From: Diphasiastrum complanatum
Taxonomy: Eukaryota; Streptophyta; Lycopodiopsida; Lycopodiales; Lycopodiaceae
Assembly: GCA_029204225.1 (NCBI GenBank)
Contig: CM055113.1
Coordinates: 33,363,511-33,427,510, forward strand
Reading direction: 5' to 3'
Length of the DNA: 64,000 nt
Positions 56,201-64,000 of the stretch are shown here, one piece after another. The notes under the pieces are model-generated. The model was given only the letters and a program-made list of their open reading frames with translations, was not told where the DNA came from and did no database searches. Positions within the stretch are counted from its first letter, which is position 1. Each line of letters starts with the position of its first letter. The position numbers were made by a program, and so were the translations under genes.

Positions 56201-58526
56201 TCATGGCTTTATTGTGCTTCAAGCAGACTGCTAGGTTCGTCGACTTTTTCCAACTTACACATGACGAAAATCTTGTCATATCATTTAGATGCTTTACACT
56301 TTTCAACAACTTTCTTGTCTCTCTGCTCAACTGTTCCTCATTTGGTTCTCTCTCCCTTTCATAACCTATTTCAACTTCATTTGTTTGATTTTCTCCATCT
56401 ACAATCTCTTGTCCTCCCTCAATAGTTCATGTTATGTTTTTCTCCTCTTTCAAGAATCGTTAGCTCTTTCGTTCCCTTTTTTTTTAGTTTTTCACTTGGT
56501 TATTTAAAGAAGGAATCACATCTCCCAAAGCGATTGTATACCTTGTAATTGTAGGTGGTGGTCGCATATAGGATTTCCCTTGAATCCAAATTTTCCCTCG
56601 TCTCCCAAGAAATGTGGACATAATCCATTCCTCCAAGCATCCTCATATGCCTCATAGATGGCTTCTGTTTTGTCTGTATTGTGTTTGACATTTCTTCCTT
56701 CATCACACACTTTGGCACTCAATTCAAAATCTAGATTGTTGTACCCATAGATGGTTAAAATTATTTGTGTACATTCCTTCTATACATCATGCACCATGCC
56801 ATGTTTACTGGACTCCATCGTGACAGGTTTGCACCTCTGCTATAATAACAAATTTTTTCAATTCATCTTCATCTTTGGTCCTTATAGGGTAGTAAAAAGT
56901 CCTTCTGTTGCAATCATCAATGAGCATGATGAAATATGGAGTGGCCCAAGGACTCTTCCCCCATTGGTTGATATGTCCATATGTACAGGTTACAATATGG
57001 CCTCATTTTCCTTTGCTATGCCTTTGCACAGATTTTCTATCCTCCCATCTGCCAGAGTGGCATGGGATCATTTTGATATTTAGGTCTTCAATATTCTTTA
57101 ATGACTTGCAAATTACTTTTTACCTTCGTATAATTTTTGCTCGAAATATTGTTGTATGTGCTGGAATTATTTTCACAAATCAATCCAGTTCTCTTGAAAG
57201 TATCCAGTGTAGTACAGTGTGTGGGTCGGATGTTTCTATGGTGATGAAGCAAAACTCTGGGAGTTCCTCTTGATTTTGATTAGTGCATTTGTATTTGTTC
57301 TACAAGAACCTTTACGCTTTGTACCCAAAATGCTTAGTAGATTGTTCTATTTTATTATCAATGCAACTCTCAGATCTTTTAGATGAACAATTTTTTGTAA
57401 GTCATTTATGATTGGCTAAATTTAACATGCTGATCTTCATCTTGCAGGCATTGGTGATATAGACTTCCCATCAGCAACAGAACAGATACATGCAGCAGAT
57501 TATTGGACCGCTGTAGCTGACAATGTTGAAAGTACCAGCATAATGGTTGCTCGTCAGATCAGGTCTAATGCCAGTATCACTGCTTCTTGTGCTAACAAAA
57601 GTGGAGAACGGGCATGTTCAAATCTTAAGAAAGCTGTCAAAAGCAAGATTGCCAGACCAGTAAGCCCAGAGGTAGTTGAAATAAGCCCTCGAATGAGGGA
57701 GCGCATGCAGCAAGCCCGAAGGATGTCTGCTGTTGCAAAGCTCTTTACAAGAGCATTACAGAAGGGTGCCATATTAGCCTCTGGACATGTAGCAAACTAC
57801 AACACTCTGGTAGGGACTTTCAATTCTTCCTCTTCCAAAAAAACATTTCCAAGCGCTGAAATGAGAGATGTAGCACTTGCCAATGTTGATGTGTGTACCA
57901 AAGTTGTAGAGGCAGTGGAAACGGCAGGAAGATCTCTTTTTGAGACCACAAGTTCAATCGAGTCAGACTTGATTGGGTATAAACAAGAAGAACAGGAAAG
58001 AGAGATTGCTAAAGATAATTTTGTCCCAGTTGAGAACATCACCAACCATGCATGGACTCTCAACAAAATAGGTCTTCGGATGCTGCTAAGAGCCACAGCG
58101 GCTTCCACATTCCTTAATTTTGCCCATAGGATCTCTTCTGCGTCCATTTCAAATGCAAGCCAGAATACATCACCTCTGACAGAAACATCAGTCATTTCAC
58201 AGCAGCCTTCTGTTGCTTGTCGCATGTCGTTTTCTCCTGCCACTCCACAACCAGGTGAAACAAATGTAGCTGCTGCTCCTGCTGCTCACAGGATCACTCC
58301 GCCTCTTCAGATTAGTCAGTTCTTTCCTGGGTCACCAGCAGCCATCCGTTCACCCGCACCTTTTGATCCATCGCCAACAAACTACCCATCTTTTCTGTCC
58401 ACTCCCACTCCGCATTTTTCAGACAGTCCATTTCAGCAATACATACCTTCAACCGGGGATCAACAGTCATCACAAATACCCTCTTATTTTGCTTACAGTT
58501 TAGAACCATCTATTAAAGACCGATAG
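41914..58526 (+). CDS. ERD7-like: ERD7-like senescence/dehydration-associated protein (2 coding exons)
   Basis: Proposed CDS joins 41914-42322 and 57448-58526: 1488 nt, 495 residues. The N-terminal part (residues about 20-135) matches the plant-type senescence N-terminal region: LLKVRGAQLYLIDEEESVLM, the AGDFSLILVKQG segment, VEWPVGKDSPVLKI and LNYGLVL. The Senescence domain (PF06911) spans about residues 148-365, beginning AADYWTAVADNVEST, with SPRMRERMQQARRMSAVAKL, VDVCTKVVEAVETAGRSL, and a Gly/Ala-poor final segment LRMLLRATAASTFLNF. A Ser/Pro/Thr-rich tail of about 125 residues follows, not part of the domain. Arabidopsis ERD7 is a drought-, salt- and cold-induced lipid-associated protein involved in membrane lipid remodelling. 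ATG 41914 is chosen because it opens the conserved frame. The join preserves the phase and the homologous order. Confidence 0.85.
44905..44966. repeat. GC-rich inverted repeats before the hAT element
   Basis: Within AT-rich DNA, CACGGCGCGTGTGCCGTG and GGCACACGTGCCGTGCC form overlapping palindromes. Such subterminal inverted repeats are typical of hAT transposons, and this stands about 0.7 kb before the transposase start; no terminal inverted repeat was confirmed. Confidence 0.5.
45657..47168 (+). pseudogene. hAT-family transposase pseudogene (BED, DUF659, RNase H-like)
   Basis: Starts at ATG 45657 with a BED zinc finger: DLWHHMD ... HREWTCRYCQVRYHSNLARVKSHL, giving the C-X2-C ... H pair. A Pro/Ser-rich linker leads to TAG at 46137-46139. 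In shifted frames follow LGEASARALEEDAKKQVANM, then the DUF659 block SYGCSIMSDGWADARWRL (46445-46500) and, in a third frame from about 46575, VVQVVTYNATNCVQMSNLL and ISCAAHGIDLAM. The usual catalytic VTDNA motif reads VTYNA, so an essential Asp is lost, besides at least two frameshifts. The C-terminal dimerisation domain is missing; Gypsy sequence begins at about 47162. Confidence 0.88.
47162..47700 (+). pseudogene. Ty3/Gypsy fragment: protease end and RT start
   Basis: FHIMNLDRVDVILGKEWFYE at about 47168-47230 is the end of a Gypsy retropepsin region. ENSPEGEIFRKLRQEFNDVF at about 47462-47520 and, after a TGA at 47526-47528, GLPPSRGVDHGIKSIPGSSS and YRMITTEADEVYRQLQNYLK form the start of the Gypsy RT module. 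Frames change between blocks. Confidence 0.82.
47701..48444. other. Insertion of about 0.74 kb splitting the Gypsy RT
   Basis: Separates the Gypsy block ending MGHVRYK from the next RT block at 48453. No coding frame. Two close repeats of GGTTCAAACCAAGA-type text occur at 48325-48360. Neither a target duplication nor terminal repeats could be demonstrated. Confidence 0.45.
48445..48565 (+). pseudogene. Gypsy reverse transcriptase fragment (motif A)
   Basis: VKNRDELVDRLHGAKYFTKI then DLRSGDHQICVKI, the classical Gypsy RT block containing the first catalytic Asp (KIDLRSG). It is the natural continuation of the fragment ending at 47690, displaced by the intervening insertion; a TAA soon follows. 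Confidence 0.85.
48606..48637. repeat. Perfect 10-bp hairpin
   Basis: GGAGGATGCA and TGCATCCTCC separated by seven bases. Lies at the point where Gypsy RT homology ends; it might be a MITE-type or recombination relic. Confidence 0.7.
48672..48727. repeat. (TA)n microsatellite, about 28 units
   Basis: Uninterrupted AT dinucleotides directly before the left ACGCGTCC-rich block. Confidence 0.95.
49157..49182 (+). repeat. Telomere-like TTTAGGG repeats
   Basis: GGTTTAGGGTTTAGGG, about two and a half units of the plant telomere motif in the G-rich orientation; the reverse orientation occurs at 49931-49977. Confidence 0.8.
49245..49475 (+). repeat. Interspersed direct repeats
   Basis: CTCACCAGAAGAGTGACAAG occurs twice (about 49235 and 49290) and CGGATGAACTTCAACAACTT twice (about 49337 and 49449). 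No gene; the frames across it follow from the repeats. Confidence 0.7.
49468..49860 (-). pseudogene. BED zinc-finger exon of a hAT-like transposase
   Basis: From ATG at 49858-49860: MAARPIWDEVEVMLDKKWCC, PFCRRQFTGNASRVRAYL, then VRPTGGRYGIGVCMVIPAAE. This has the W ... CX2C pattern of BED fingers in plant hAT transposases and the following conserved cysteine, but the zinc-binding His is Tyr (RAYL for KAHL). The rest is an Ala/Thr-rich low-complexity tail. No DUF659 or catalytic part follows. Confidence 0.65.
49866..50290. repeat. Compound (TC)n/(CA)n microsatellite region
   Basis: Alternating TC and CA tracts, longest (TC)n at about 50190-50254. Embedded at 49931-49977 are about four CCCTAAA telomere-like units. 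Explains the many Leu/Ser/His-rich frames on both strands. Confidence 0.9.
50377..50530. repeat. ACGCGTCC palindrome array
   Basis: At least seven near-copies of GGACGCGTCC (a perfect 10-bp palindrome) in about 150 bp, in an otherwise AT-rich region. A shorter array is at 48735-48785. Confidence 0.85.
50587..51496 (-). pseudogene. Copia gag N-terminus and pre-integrase fragments
   Basis: Minus-strand ATG 51496 opens 156 residues of Copia gag (LSSSNYSTWKVRMESLLELN, EAWNALKKLFESKSTSRVLT, RQIFSSRQREGESAHAFVFR). The zinc knuckle and protease are deleted at about 51020. The next frames encode VLYIPSITKNLLSV-type sequence (MYIPSITKNLLSVSQMIDKG) and the HHCC pre-integrase motif VWHKRLGHPNFKSL ... 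FCEHCALSKSHR. It ends at about 50587, next to the ACGCGTCC array; integrase is absent. Confidence 0.88.
51497..52600 (-). mobile_element. Probable 5' untranslated part and LTR of the Copia fragment
   Basis: On the minus strand upstream of the gag ATG. TGTATCAAAGGTAGCATT at 52030-52013 is a degenerate tRNA-Met primer site, so the 5' LTR should begin right of about 52031. A TATATAGG-type box is at about 52350. The outer LTR boundary was not determined. Confidence 0.4.
52601..55869. other. Intron sequence with no gene or element recognised
   Basis: AT-rich and stop-dense on both strands. No repeat shared with the rest of the window was noticed. Confidence 0.4.
55870..57240 (-). pseudogene. Highly decayed Copia pol relic (integrase to RT)
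   Basis: Read on the minus strand from high to low coordinates, with many frame changes: a Cys-rich pre-integrase remnant near 57050, YFIMLIDDCNRRTFYYPI near 56930 (integrase core), a CxFxGYxxxxKGY-like stretch near 56560, EAMNGPLQKKLW near 56200 (RT start), NGYSR-type and GVDYLETFALLMK near 56020. Order and strand match Copia. It lies just 200 bp before the exon 2 acceptor of the host gene. It is clearly older than the other Copia copies. Confidence 0.65.
57448..58526 (+). CDS. ERD7-like: ERD7-like coding exon 2
   Basis: Begins two bases before codon ATT (IGDIDFPSATEQIHAADYW) and is open to TAG at 58524-58526. Holds the whole Senescence domain and the Ser/Pro-rich tail (QISQFFPGSPAAIRSPAPFD, TNYPSFLSTPTPHF). 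The 3' UTR has a CAATAAG near 58595 that may serve for polyadenylation; no AATAAA is close by. Confidence 0.88.
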
Positions 58527-60540
58527 CTCAGCTTAGAATTACTAGACACAGACAAATACACTTGATTTGACAATTGTTTGTATATTTTCCATCTCAATAA
58601 GCAACAGTTTATATTGTTGATGGAATTTAGAGATGGGAAATATACGGCTGACGATGATACAACATTCCAGAAATACATTACCGAAAGATTTCTGAACCTT
58701 TTAGTTTCACACTATGATCTGCATCATTTCCACAACATTTAGGCTCACATATAATTCACAAGACCTGACTAAAGACCTTATGAATCAACACAGTGCTGCT
58801 GTACATCAGTCTCAATTCACCTGAAACTTAAAATAGAAATCCTATATATATTGAAGGAATGGAGCTGAAAACCTTTACCACATATTAAGAAGTTCTGATT
58901 TGTGGTTTAACCTGCTACTGGAACTGCTATTCGATTGAGAAACTATTTGCGTAAGCTCTATGTTGGTCAACCTCCTCAAATGGAAGGATAAGAGGATGAA
59001 GAGAAGCTGCATCAGTGCTAATTGGAAAACTTTAGAAAATTCCCTTTAATATCCTGCATTTTTGGAAGGTTGATTGAGAACTCGAATGCCACAAGCCTTT
59101 TTTCTTCAGAGAATATTTGCCTTACCAGAAACTGTTTCTTTAAATTCTACAGTTGAAGACTCTTACTAGCTAAAATCCTCCACATATTAGAATCTGTCAT
59201 CATACGTTGTGTGCAAATCTTAGGAACTGAAATCAAACCACCTTGGCTTTAAATATATTTTAATGTGGTTCTATAAAATTGAATTTTCAAATGTTGACTA
59301 ATATCAACATTTCTCTTTGTAGCCCTATGATTTATTATCTGGTCATTGTGCAAAGTTTGGCTGTACCAAATCTAACTAGAATGCATACATAGCAATATCA
59401 AAATATTCTACGATCTTGTAGACTATTTTGTTGAAATGAATGAATCGTACATTCTAGAAAGCGGATGGAACTGTTCTTGTTGAACATATAATTTCCTGGT
59501 CAAGAAAACAAGTTTAGGGAAATGAAGAAGAACGATTAAAGTCATCCCAAAAACATGAACTAAAATAAAAAAGAGAATGTTTTTTTATTGGCCTAGTTAT
59601 GGAAAACTTTAATAATCCTCTATTGGAACTAATATGACATAGTGGTAGTGAGAGGGTGTTATTAGGTTTAAAGAGGAAAAGTAACAAGACTTTTGTATAA
59701 TGAAAAAAGAACTATCTTAAGGGGGCCAACCCCAGTTAATTAGAGCTACATAAAGAAAAAGACTAGTTAGGAAACAAAAAATTGTACATCACGTAGGGAG
59801 GTGTTACAAAGGCGTTACGGAAGAGTATTTTGGCGAAGATAATTGATCTGTGTATGAGCAAAGTTAATGTTTTTGGCGATTACTATTGGTGATTTGTCAC
59901 CAATGAAGACGATTTGGTTTTTGGCAATTCAAAATTTTCAAAGTAAACATTACAAAGTAGTTAAAGGAGTGAGCCATGAGCATTTGTGGTTGAGTGATGT
60001 CCAAAAATGAGAGATTTGAGAGTAGAATGGGCTTTGAATATGGAACTTTTTTAAAGCAAGAACTAGGTAGAGGCAAGATAGTCAAAATAGATGGAAGGGG
60101 GTTTAGGGAGGGATAAGTAGAAGAGACGGATTTGCTTTGAAGGCCATATGGTTTTGAAGGGGAGGCCATGGAGGAGAAGACGATAACAGAAGGTTTTGTA
60201 TCTATGAAAGAGAAATAAAATAGGAGGTGAAGAGAAGGTTGGATGCAAGGTAGGAAGGAGTGAGACAGGGAATGAAGGGATGGAGGTAATGAAGAAAAAA
60301 AAAGAATATACGTTGGTTGGTGTTACGAGACTGTAATAGTACTGACCCAACAGTACATCTGGGTAACCACTAGAGGGTAGAGGACAATGTGAGTGAGAGG
60401 CATGCATGCATACCGTGCAGTCGGTATGAGGGCCATCAATGACCATGCGGACAGATGCATACGCACATGCGAATGCATGCATGACAATAGGGGCCATGCA
60501 ATCCTTCAATGATGGATTGGGACCTCACATGCAACAGTAA
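58527..60540. other. ERD7-like 3' UTR and downstream DNA, no further gene
   Basis: The first 100-300 bp should be 3' UTR. Beyond it no domain was found. Near 60400-60490 several CATGCATG motifs (RY-type) occur, which bind B3 factors in seed promoters, but no gene follows. Confidence 0.45.
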
Positions 60541-60756
60541 TGCATGCAGCATGAACAGTGGGTGTTGGCAGTAACTACCACCTATCACACTGGGCTAGGA
60601 GGGGCATTCTATAAAAGTGTGCTTTGGTTGGGTGAATCAGACTAGCTTTGCATGCAGCATGAACAATGGGTGTTGGCAGTAACTACCACCTATCACACTG
60701 GGCTAGGAGGGGCATTCTATAAAAGTGTGCATTGGTTGGGTGGATCAGACTAGCTT
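60541..60756 (+). repeat. 108-bp tandem duplication with TATA boxes
   Basis: Units 60541-60648 and 60649-60756 begin TGCATGCAGCATGAACA and differ at only a few bases. Each carries TTCTATAAAAGTGTGC, a good TATA box. Some 30 bp further, TTGTTATCACAGCTT (about 60787-60801) resembles a degenerate Met-tRNA primer site, so this may be an LTR promoter. Confidence 0.85.
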
Positions 60757-63300
60757 TGCCTTTGACGTGGTTATGATGTTTCTAACATTGTTATCACAGC
60801 TTAGATGTGAGATCAATATTGTGGTAGTGGGAAAAATATCACAGCTACGTCAATTGAAAAATAGAGACAACAAAGTTAGGAAGAAAAATAGAAATCAGAG
60901 CAGAAGTGATGGACACTAGATTGATATCAGACTATAGAGAATAAAAAGTGTGATGATGAAATTGAGAAAGTAAAGTGTGAAGGTAGGCTATCTATATATA
61001 AGGAGAATCTAGATTGATTGTCCACATATTGCAACCTTAGCTCTCTGTTGAATGAAATCTATTCACATTGAAATTCTCAAAAAACATAATTAAATATGTG
61101 CAATTATGATATTGGCATTCATGATAAACCTCACTTCCAGCTTTGAGTGATCACTAGTCCTTAGTATACTTATCACACAATCATTTCACCCATACCATTT
61201 GGCATTATGTTTTTTTTATATAAAAAGGTGAAATACATGATGCTTCTCTATTGCCTACATTGTCGCTAGAATATGACATGATAATAGTCATGGCTGCTAT
61301 ACTTTCGTGATTGTCATTCTCACTATCACGTAAAGAATCACTCTCTTGACTACACCTTTGCGAGTAATGTTAATCAAATAATCTTTGGCCAATATTATCA
61401 TCCTAGGGTGATGAAATTGTACTACAACCTTATTTGGACGTAAAGTGATAAAAATCAGCTTCCAATGGGGTTTGTATATTAGTATGACTCGTCAGTATTT
61501 TCTAGTGATAAATAATTCTTGCAACAAAATTCCATTTAATGATCTCTAAACAGTATTCCATCTAAAATTAATTCACGCAATGGTTGTATACATGTCATTC
61601 TCCATGCAAATAACATGAGGCTAGTGCTATGAGCTATGATGTATCCTTGAAATTACATCAATATCTCATATTAAGCCCATCATAGTCATGACTATGTAAC
61701 AATTATAAAACATGTGTTCATGATTTGACATACGATTTATATTACAACATTGATTCCAATCATGATATATAACCTAGATGGCAACATAATAATCAAGGAT
61801 TTCGAAATATGGTTGAATTCATGTCTATTTGAGAGCTTGAAGGTGGGAAGCTTTCATTTAATGGTTTATCAAAATAAATAGATGCGCACATCATTTCAAA
61901 TTTACAAAATGGTGCTTGTCTAGACATAACATCCTCAAGATGCATTCAAATCTTCTTCCACTTAGATTTTTCACAAACAAACAAACAATTGTCAATTTCG
62001 AGTATTTGAAAACTTCAAGTTGATGTGAATATCAAATATTTTAGTACCCAACTATTCTTTGGCGATTATGTGCTTGGGTGTGAGGTTGGTTATCCATAAA
62101 ATTGACATATATGTTTGTCAATTCTATGTTCGCGATTTTTTATAACCAATTTCACTAGAAAAATATTCAGTTCGAGTAGTGATACTTGCATTGGTAATTG
62201 TTACTTTGCACATTGTTATAACCATAACGATTATGCTTATAATAATCTCTTACAGAACGCCAAAAGCATATTCCTTGATCATATTGGTTGGTCATTCCCT
62301 CCAAGTCTATAATCAGCCAGGTTGCTACTTATATAAATAGCTTGGGCGAACAAAACTTGAGACACTAGCATACGAGTGATCATAAACCAAGCATGAATGA
62401 TGATGTTATTGAGCAAGTCATAGTTATTGTGGATCTCCCCTGATTTGTCTATGACGCTTTGTCCTAGTGCTTGGTGTCACCTTCCTACTTGTTTGTTAGA
62501 TGTATAATGGATCAATAATAACACATCTCACAACACAATGGCTAGCCAAAACACACTCGTAGAATATAGACTAGTATTTCTCTTTCTCACAAATTGATGG
62601 GTAACTTTGTATGCAAGCACTTGTTGCATTTATAAAAACAAAGCATTTGCTAGATAGGTGACACTTTATTTCATCAATATAAGCTCAAAGTAGCGGGCAA
62701 CACCTTGTTTCATTGATGCATGACATTAATAGTGTACACTATTTGTCGAAAATTTTCATTCTTGTTGATATGCAAGATGAGGGATTGTCATGCATATGAT
62801 AGAAAATAGCCCACTACAATTTGTAGACTATGAAATATTAATGCTCATCCATGAAACCAACAATACATTCAATCATATAAAACAGATCATAACACATTAG
62901 TTAATAATGACAAAAAGGTGGGTTCTCATCACACGTAATTCATACATAACAAATATGCAAACCTCACACTTAAAATGTTAACACGATCTAATGAATTTTC
63001 AATTACACACTTTCAAATCACTCGATTTCTTCTCACAATAGTTCTTCCCTAGTCCACAATCCATGCTAAAAAAAGAAGAAGATTAGAATCTAGATTGATC
63101 AAAGCATGTTGACTCTCCAATTTTAATTTGTAGGCCTAATTAGTAATCCTAACTTATCTACAATTAGGGGTAGCCAAGTTGGGTCCATCAGGCTTTAAAA
63201 TGAAGCTACAATTCAAATTTTGAAAATGGAGGGAAAACATTTTTACAACAAACTTCCTAGAGGCCAAGGTGCCTATCACTTAGGCATAATGTAGCAACTA
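60757..63300. other. No gene recognised; possibly leader of a Copia element
   Basis: No domain-bearing frame. It lies between a possible LTR promoter and the Copia protease fragment at the right edge on the same strand, so it may be old element sequence, but no gag N-terminus was found in it. Confidence 0.35.
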
Positions 63301-64000
63301 GTGTACAATATGATCCTTATTCCAAATGAAGACACTAGGTTTTTGGAAAATGTTAGTAGTGATAAAACACGTCAAGAAAGGCCAATGCCACCAATTGCTT
63401 CAAGAAGAAGAATCAACTTAAGCAAGCCAACATCACCAATGAGAAAGAAGACTATATTGCAAGTGATGGAGAAGGCTATCTTATGGCATCAAACTTCTCC
63501 TCTTCCACCTTCAACAAGGATGACTCATGATATATTGATAGTGGAGCATCTTCACATATGTGTGGCTCCAAGCACTCTTTTTCATCTTATATGCCTTATG
63601 ATGGAGTCAAGAAGACCATATACATTGCAAGTGAGCATGAGTGCAATATTGAAGGAGTAGGGATTATTCCCTTGAAGCTTGCATCTTCCAAAGATCTCTT
63701 TCTCAACAATGTTCTTTTTGTCCCAAAGCTTGAAAGATGGCGAGATCCTTGCATATAGATGAAGGTTTGAAGGCATCCACAAATTGGATCCAAGTGAGAG
63801 TGCAAACTCGCTTGACGTTTCTTATATGTCCAATCTTTCAAAGGAGGATGATCACACAAGATGCACATATATTCTCTCTTCAAAATTTATGGTGTATGAT
63901 TATTCCCTATTATTCAAGGCATATGTCGAGAAACAATTCTCATTGAAGATCAAAGCTTTGAGGAGTATTGAAGCTCTTGAAGGAATAGCACCATATGAAG
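63301..64000 (+). pseudogene. Copia gag-linker and protease fragment at window edge
   Basis: The linker at 63440-63530 is followed, after a TGA in place of a Trp codon, by YIDSGASSHMCGSKHSFSSY (about 63532-63590), the Copia aspartic protease signature, and IASEHECNIEGVGIIPLKLA then LNNVLFVPKLERW. The frame stops at 63756-63758; further pieces continue to the edge. It probably extends beyond the window. Confidence 0.8.

Larger units (their letters stand above)
42323..57447 (+). other. 15.1-kb phase-1 intron with GC-AG ends, packed with transposons
   Basis: 5' end GCATGT, 3' end TGATCTTCATCTTGCAG. Length 15,125 bp. Contents identified: hAT transposase pseudogene, Gypsy pieces, a BED-finger fragment with ACGCGTCC arrays, microsatellites, two Copia relics. 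The stretches 42323-44910 and 52600-55869 show no recognisable element or gene. A small undetected internal exon is possible but not needed, since the two exons join in frame at a homologous position. Confidence 0.75.

Noticed and set aside
60400-60490. CATGCATG motifs as a seed-specific promoter
   Set aside because: No gene follows within 2.5 kb, and the motif is short enough to recur by chance in this GCATGCAT-rich stretch.
60063-60509. 148-residue minus-strand frame
   Set aside because: No recognisable domain, low-complexity Ser/Pro/Phe composition, and no promoter or conservation evidence.

Overview
This window is nuclear DNA from a land plant with a large, transposon-rich genome. The evidence is a dense mixture of decayed Ty1/Copia and Ty3/Gypsy retrotransposons, hAT-type BED-finger transposases, non-LTR elements carrying a restriction-like endonuclease, long microsatellites, TTTAGGG-type telomere-like motifs, and one host gene with a very long intron. 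A fern or another lineage with long introns fits best, because endonuclease-type non-LTR elements of this kind are not the usual LINEs of flowering plants. That assignment is inference; no species marker is visible. There are no bacterial-style operons, and nearly every long reading frame belongs to a broken mobile element. Layout: 1-9 kb holds an unidentified decayed ORF, Copia and Gypsy fragments on both strands, two long GA microsatellites lying at breakpoints in Copia sequence, and the 5' end of a minus-strand LTR element with a tRNA-Met-type primer binding site. At 10.2-13.0 kb is the best-preserved non-LTR element (zinc finger, reverse transcriptase, restriction-like endonuclease), which has lost its RT catalytic ADD segment. 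At 13.0-15.1 kb is the 5' end of a second copy carrying an LTR-derived insertion. At 15.1-19.6 kb are unidentified exon-like fragments and a Copia RNase H relic. At 19.6-23.7 kb lies a nearly full-length but broken minus-strand Copia element. From 24.0 to 35.3 kb one non-LTR element is interrupted three times: by a rearranged LTR derivative (5-bp duplication CTCCT), by a complete non-coding LTR element with two LTRs of about 1.2 kb, PBS, PPT and 5-bp duplication TTACC, and by a 1.66-kb unidentified replacement near its 3' end. The second non-LTR copy at 13.0-15.1 kb carries the same LTR derivative at the same site with the same internal deletion junction, so these blocks share a duplication history. 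The host gene is an ERD7-like senescence/dehydration-associated protein. Its promoter at about 39.8-40.2 kb has four ACGTGGC-type ABA-response cores, followed by a presumed 5' UTR with a 46-bp minisatellite. Coding exon 1 is 41914-42322 and coding exon 2 is 57448-58526. Reading-frame and homology constraints fit a 15.1-kb intron with a non-canonical GC-AG boundary. That intron holds a dead hAT transposase, a split Gypsy fragment, a second BED-finger fragment between two ACGCGTCC-rich arrays, interstitial telomere-like repeats and at least two Copia relics. From 58.5 to 63.3 kb I see no gene, only a 108-bp tandem duplication containing TATA boxes; the window ends in another Copia gag-protease fragment. 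Functionally, one drought-type gene persists in a heavily nested transposon landscape. No transposon here appears able to move by its own proteins.
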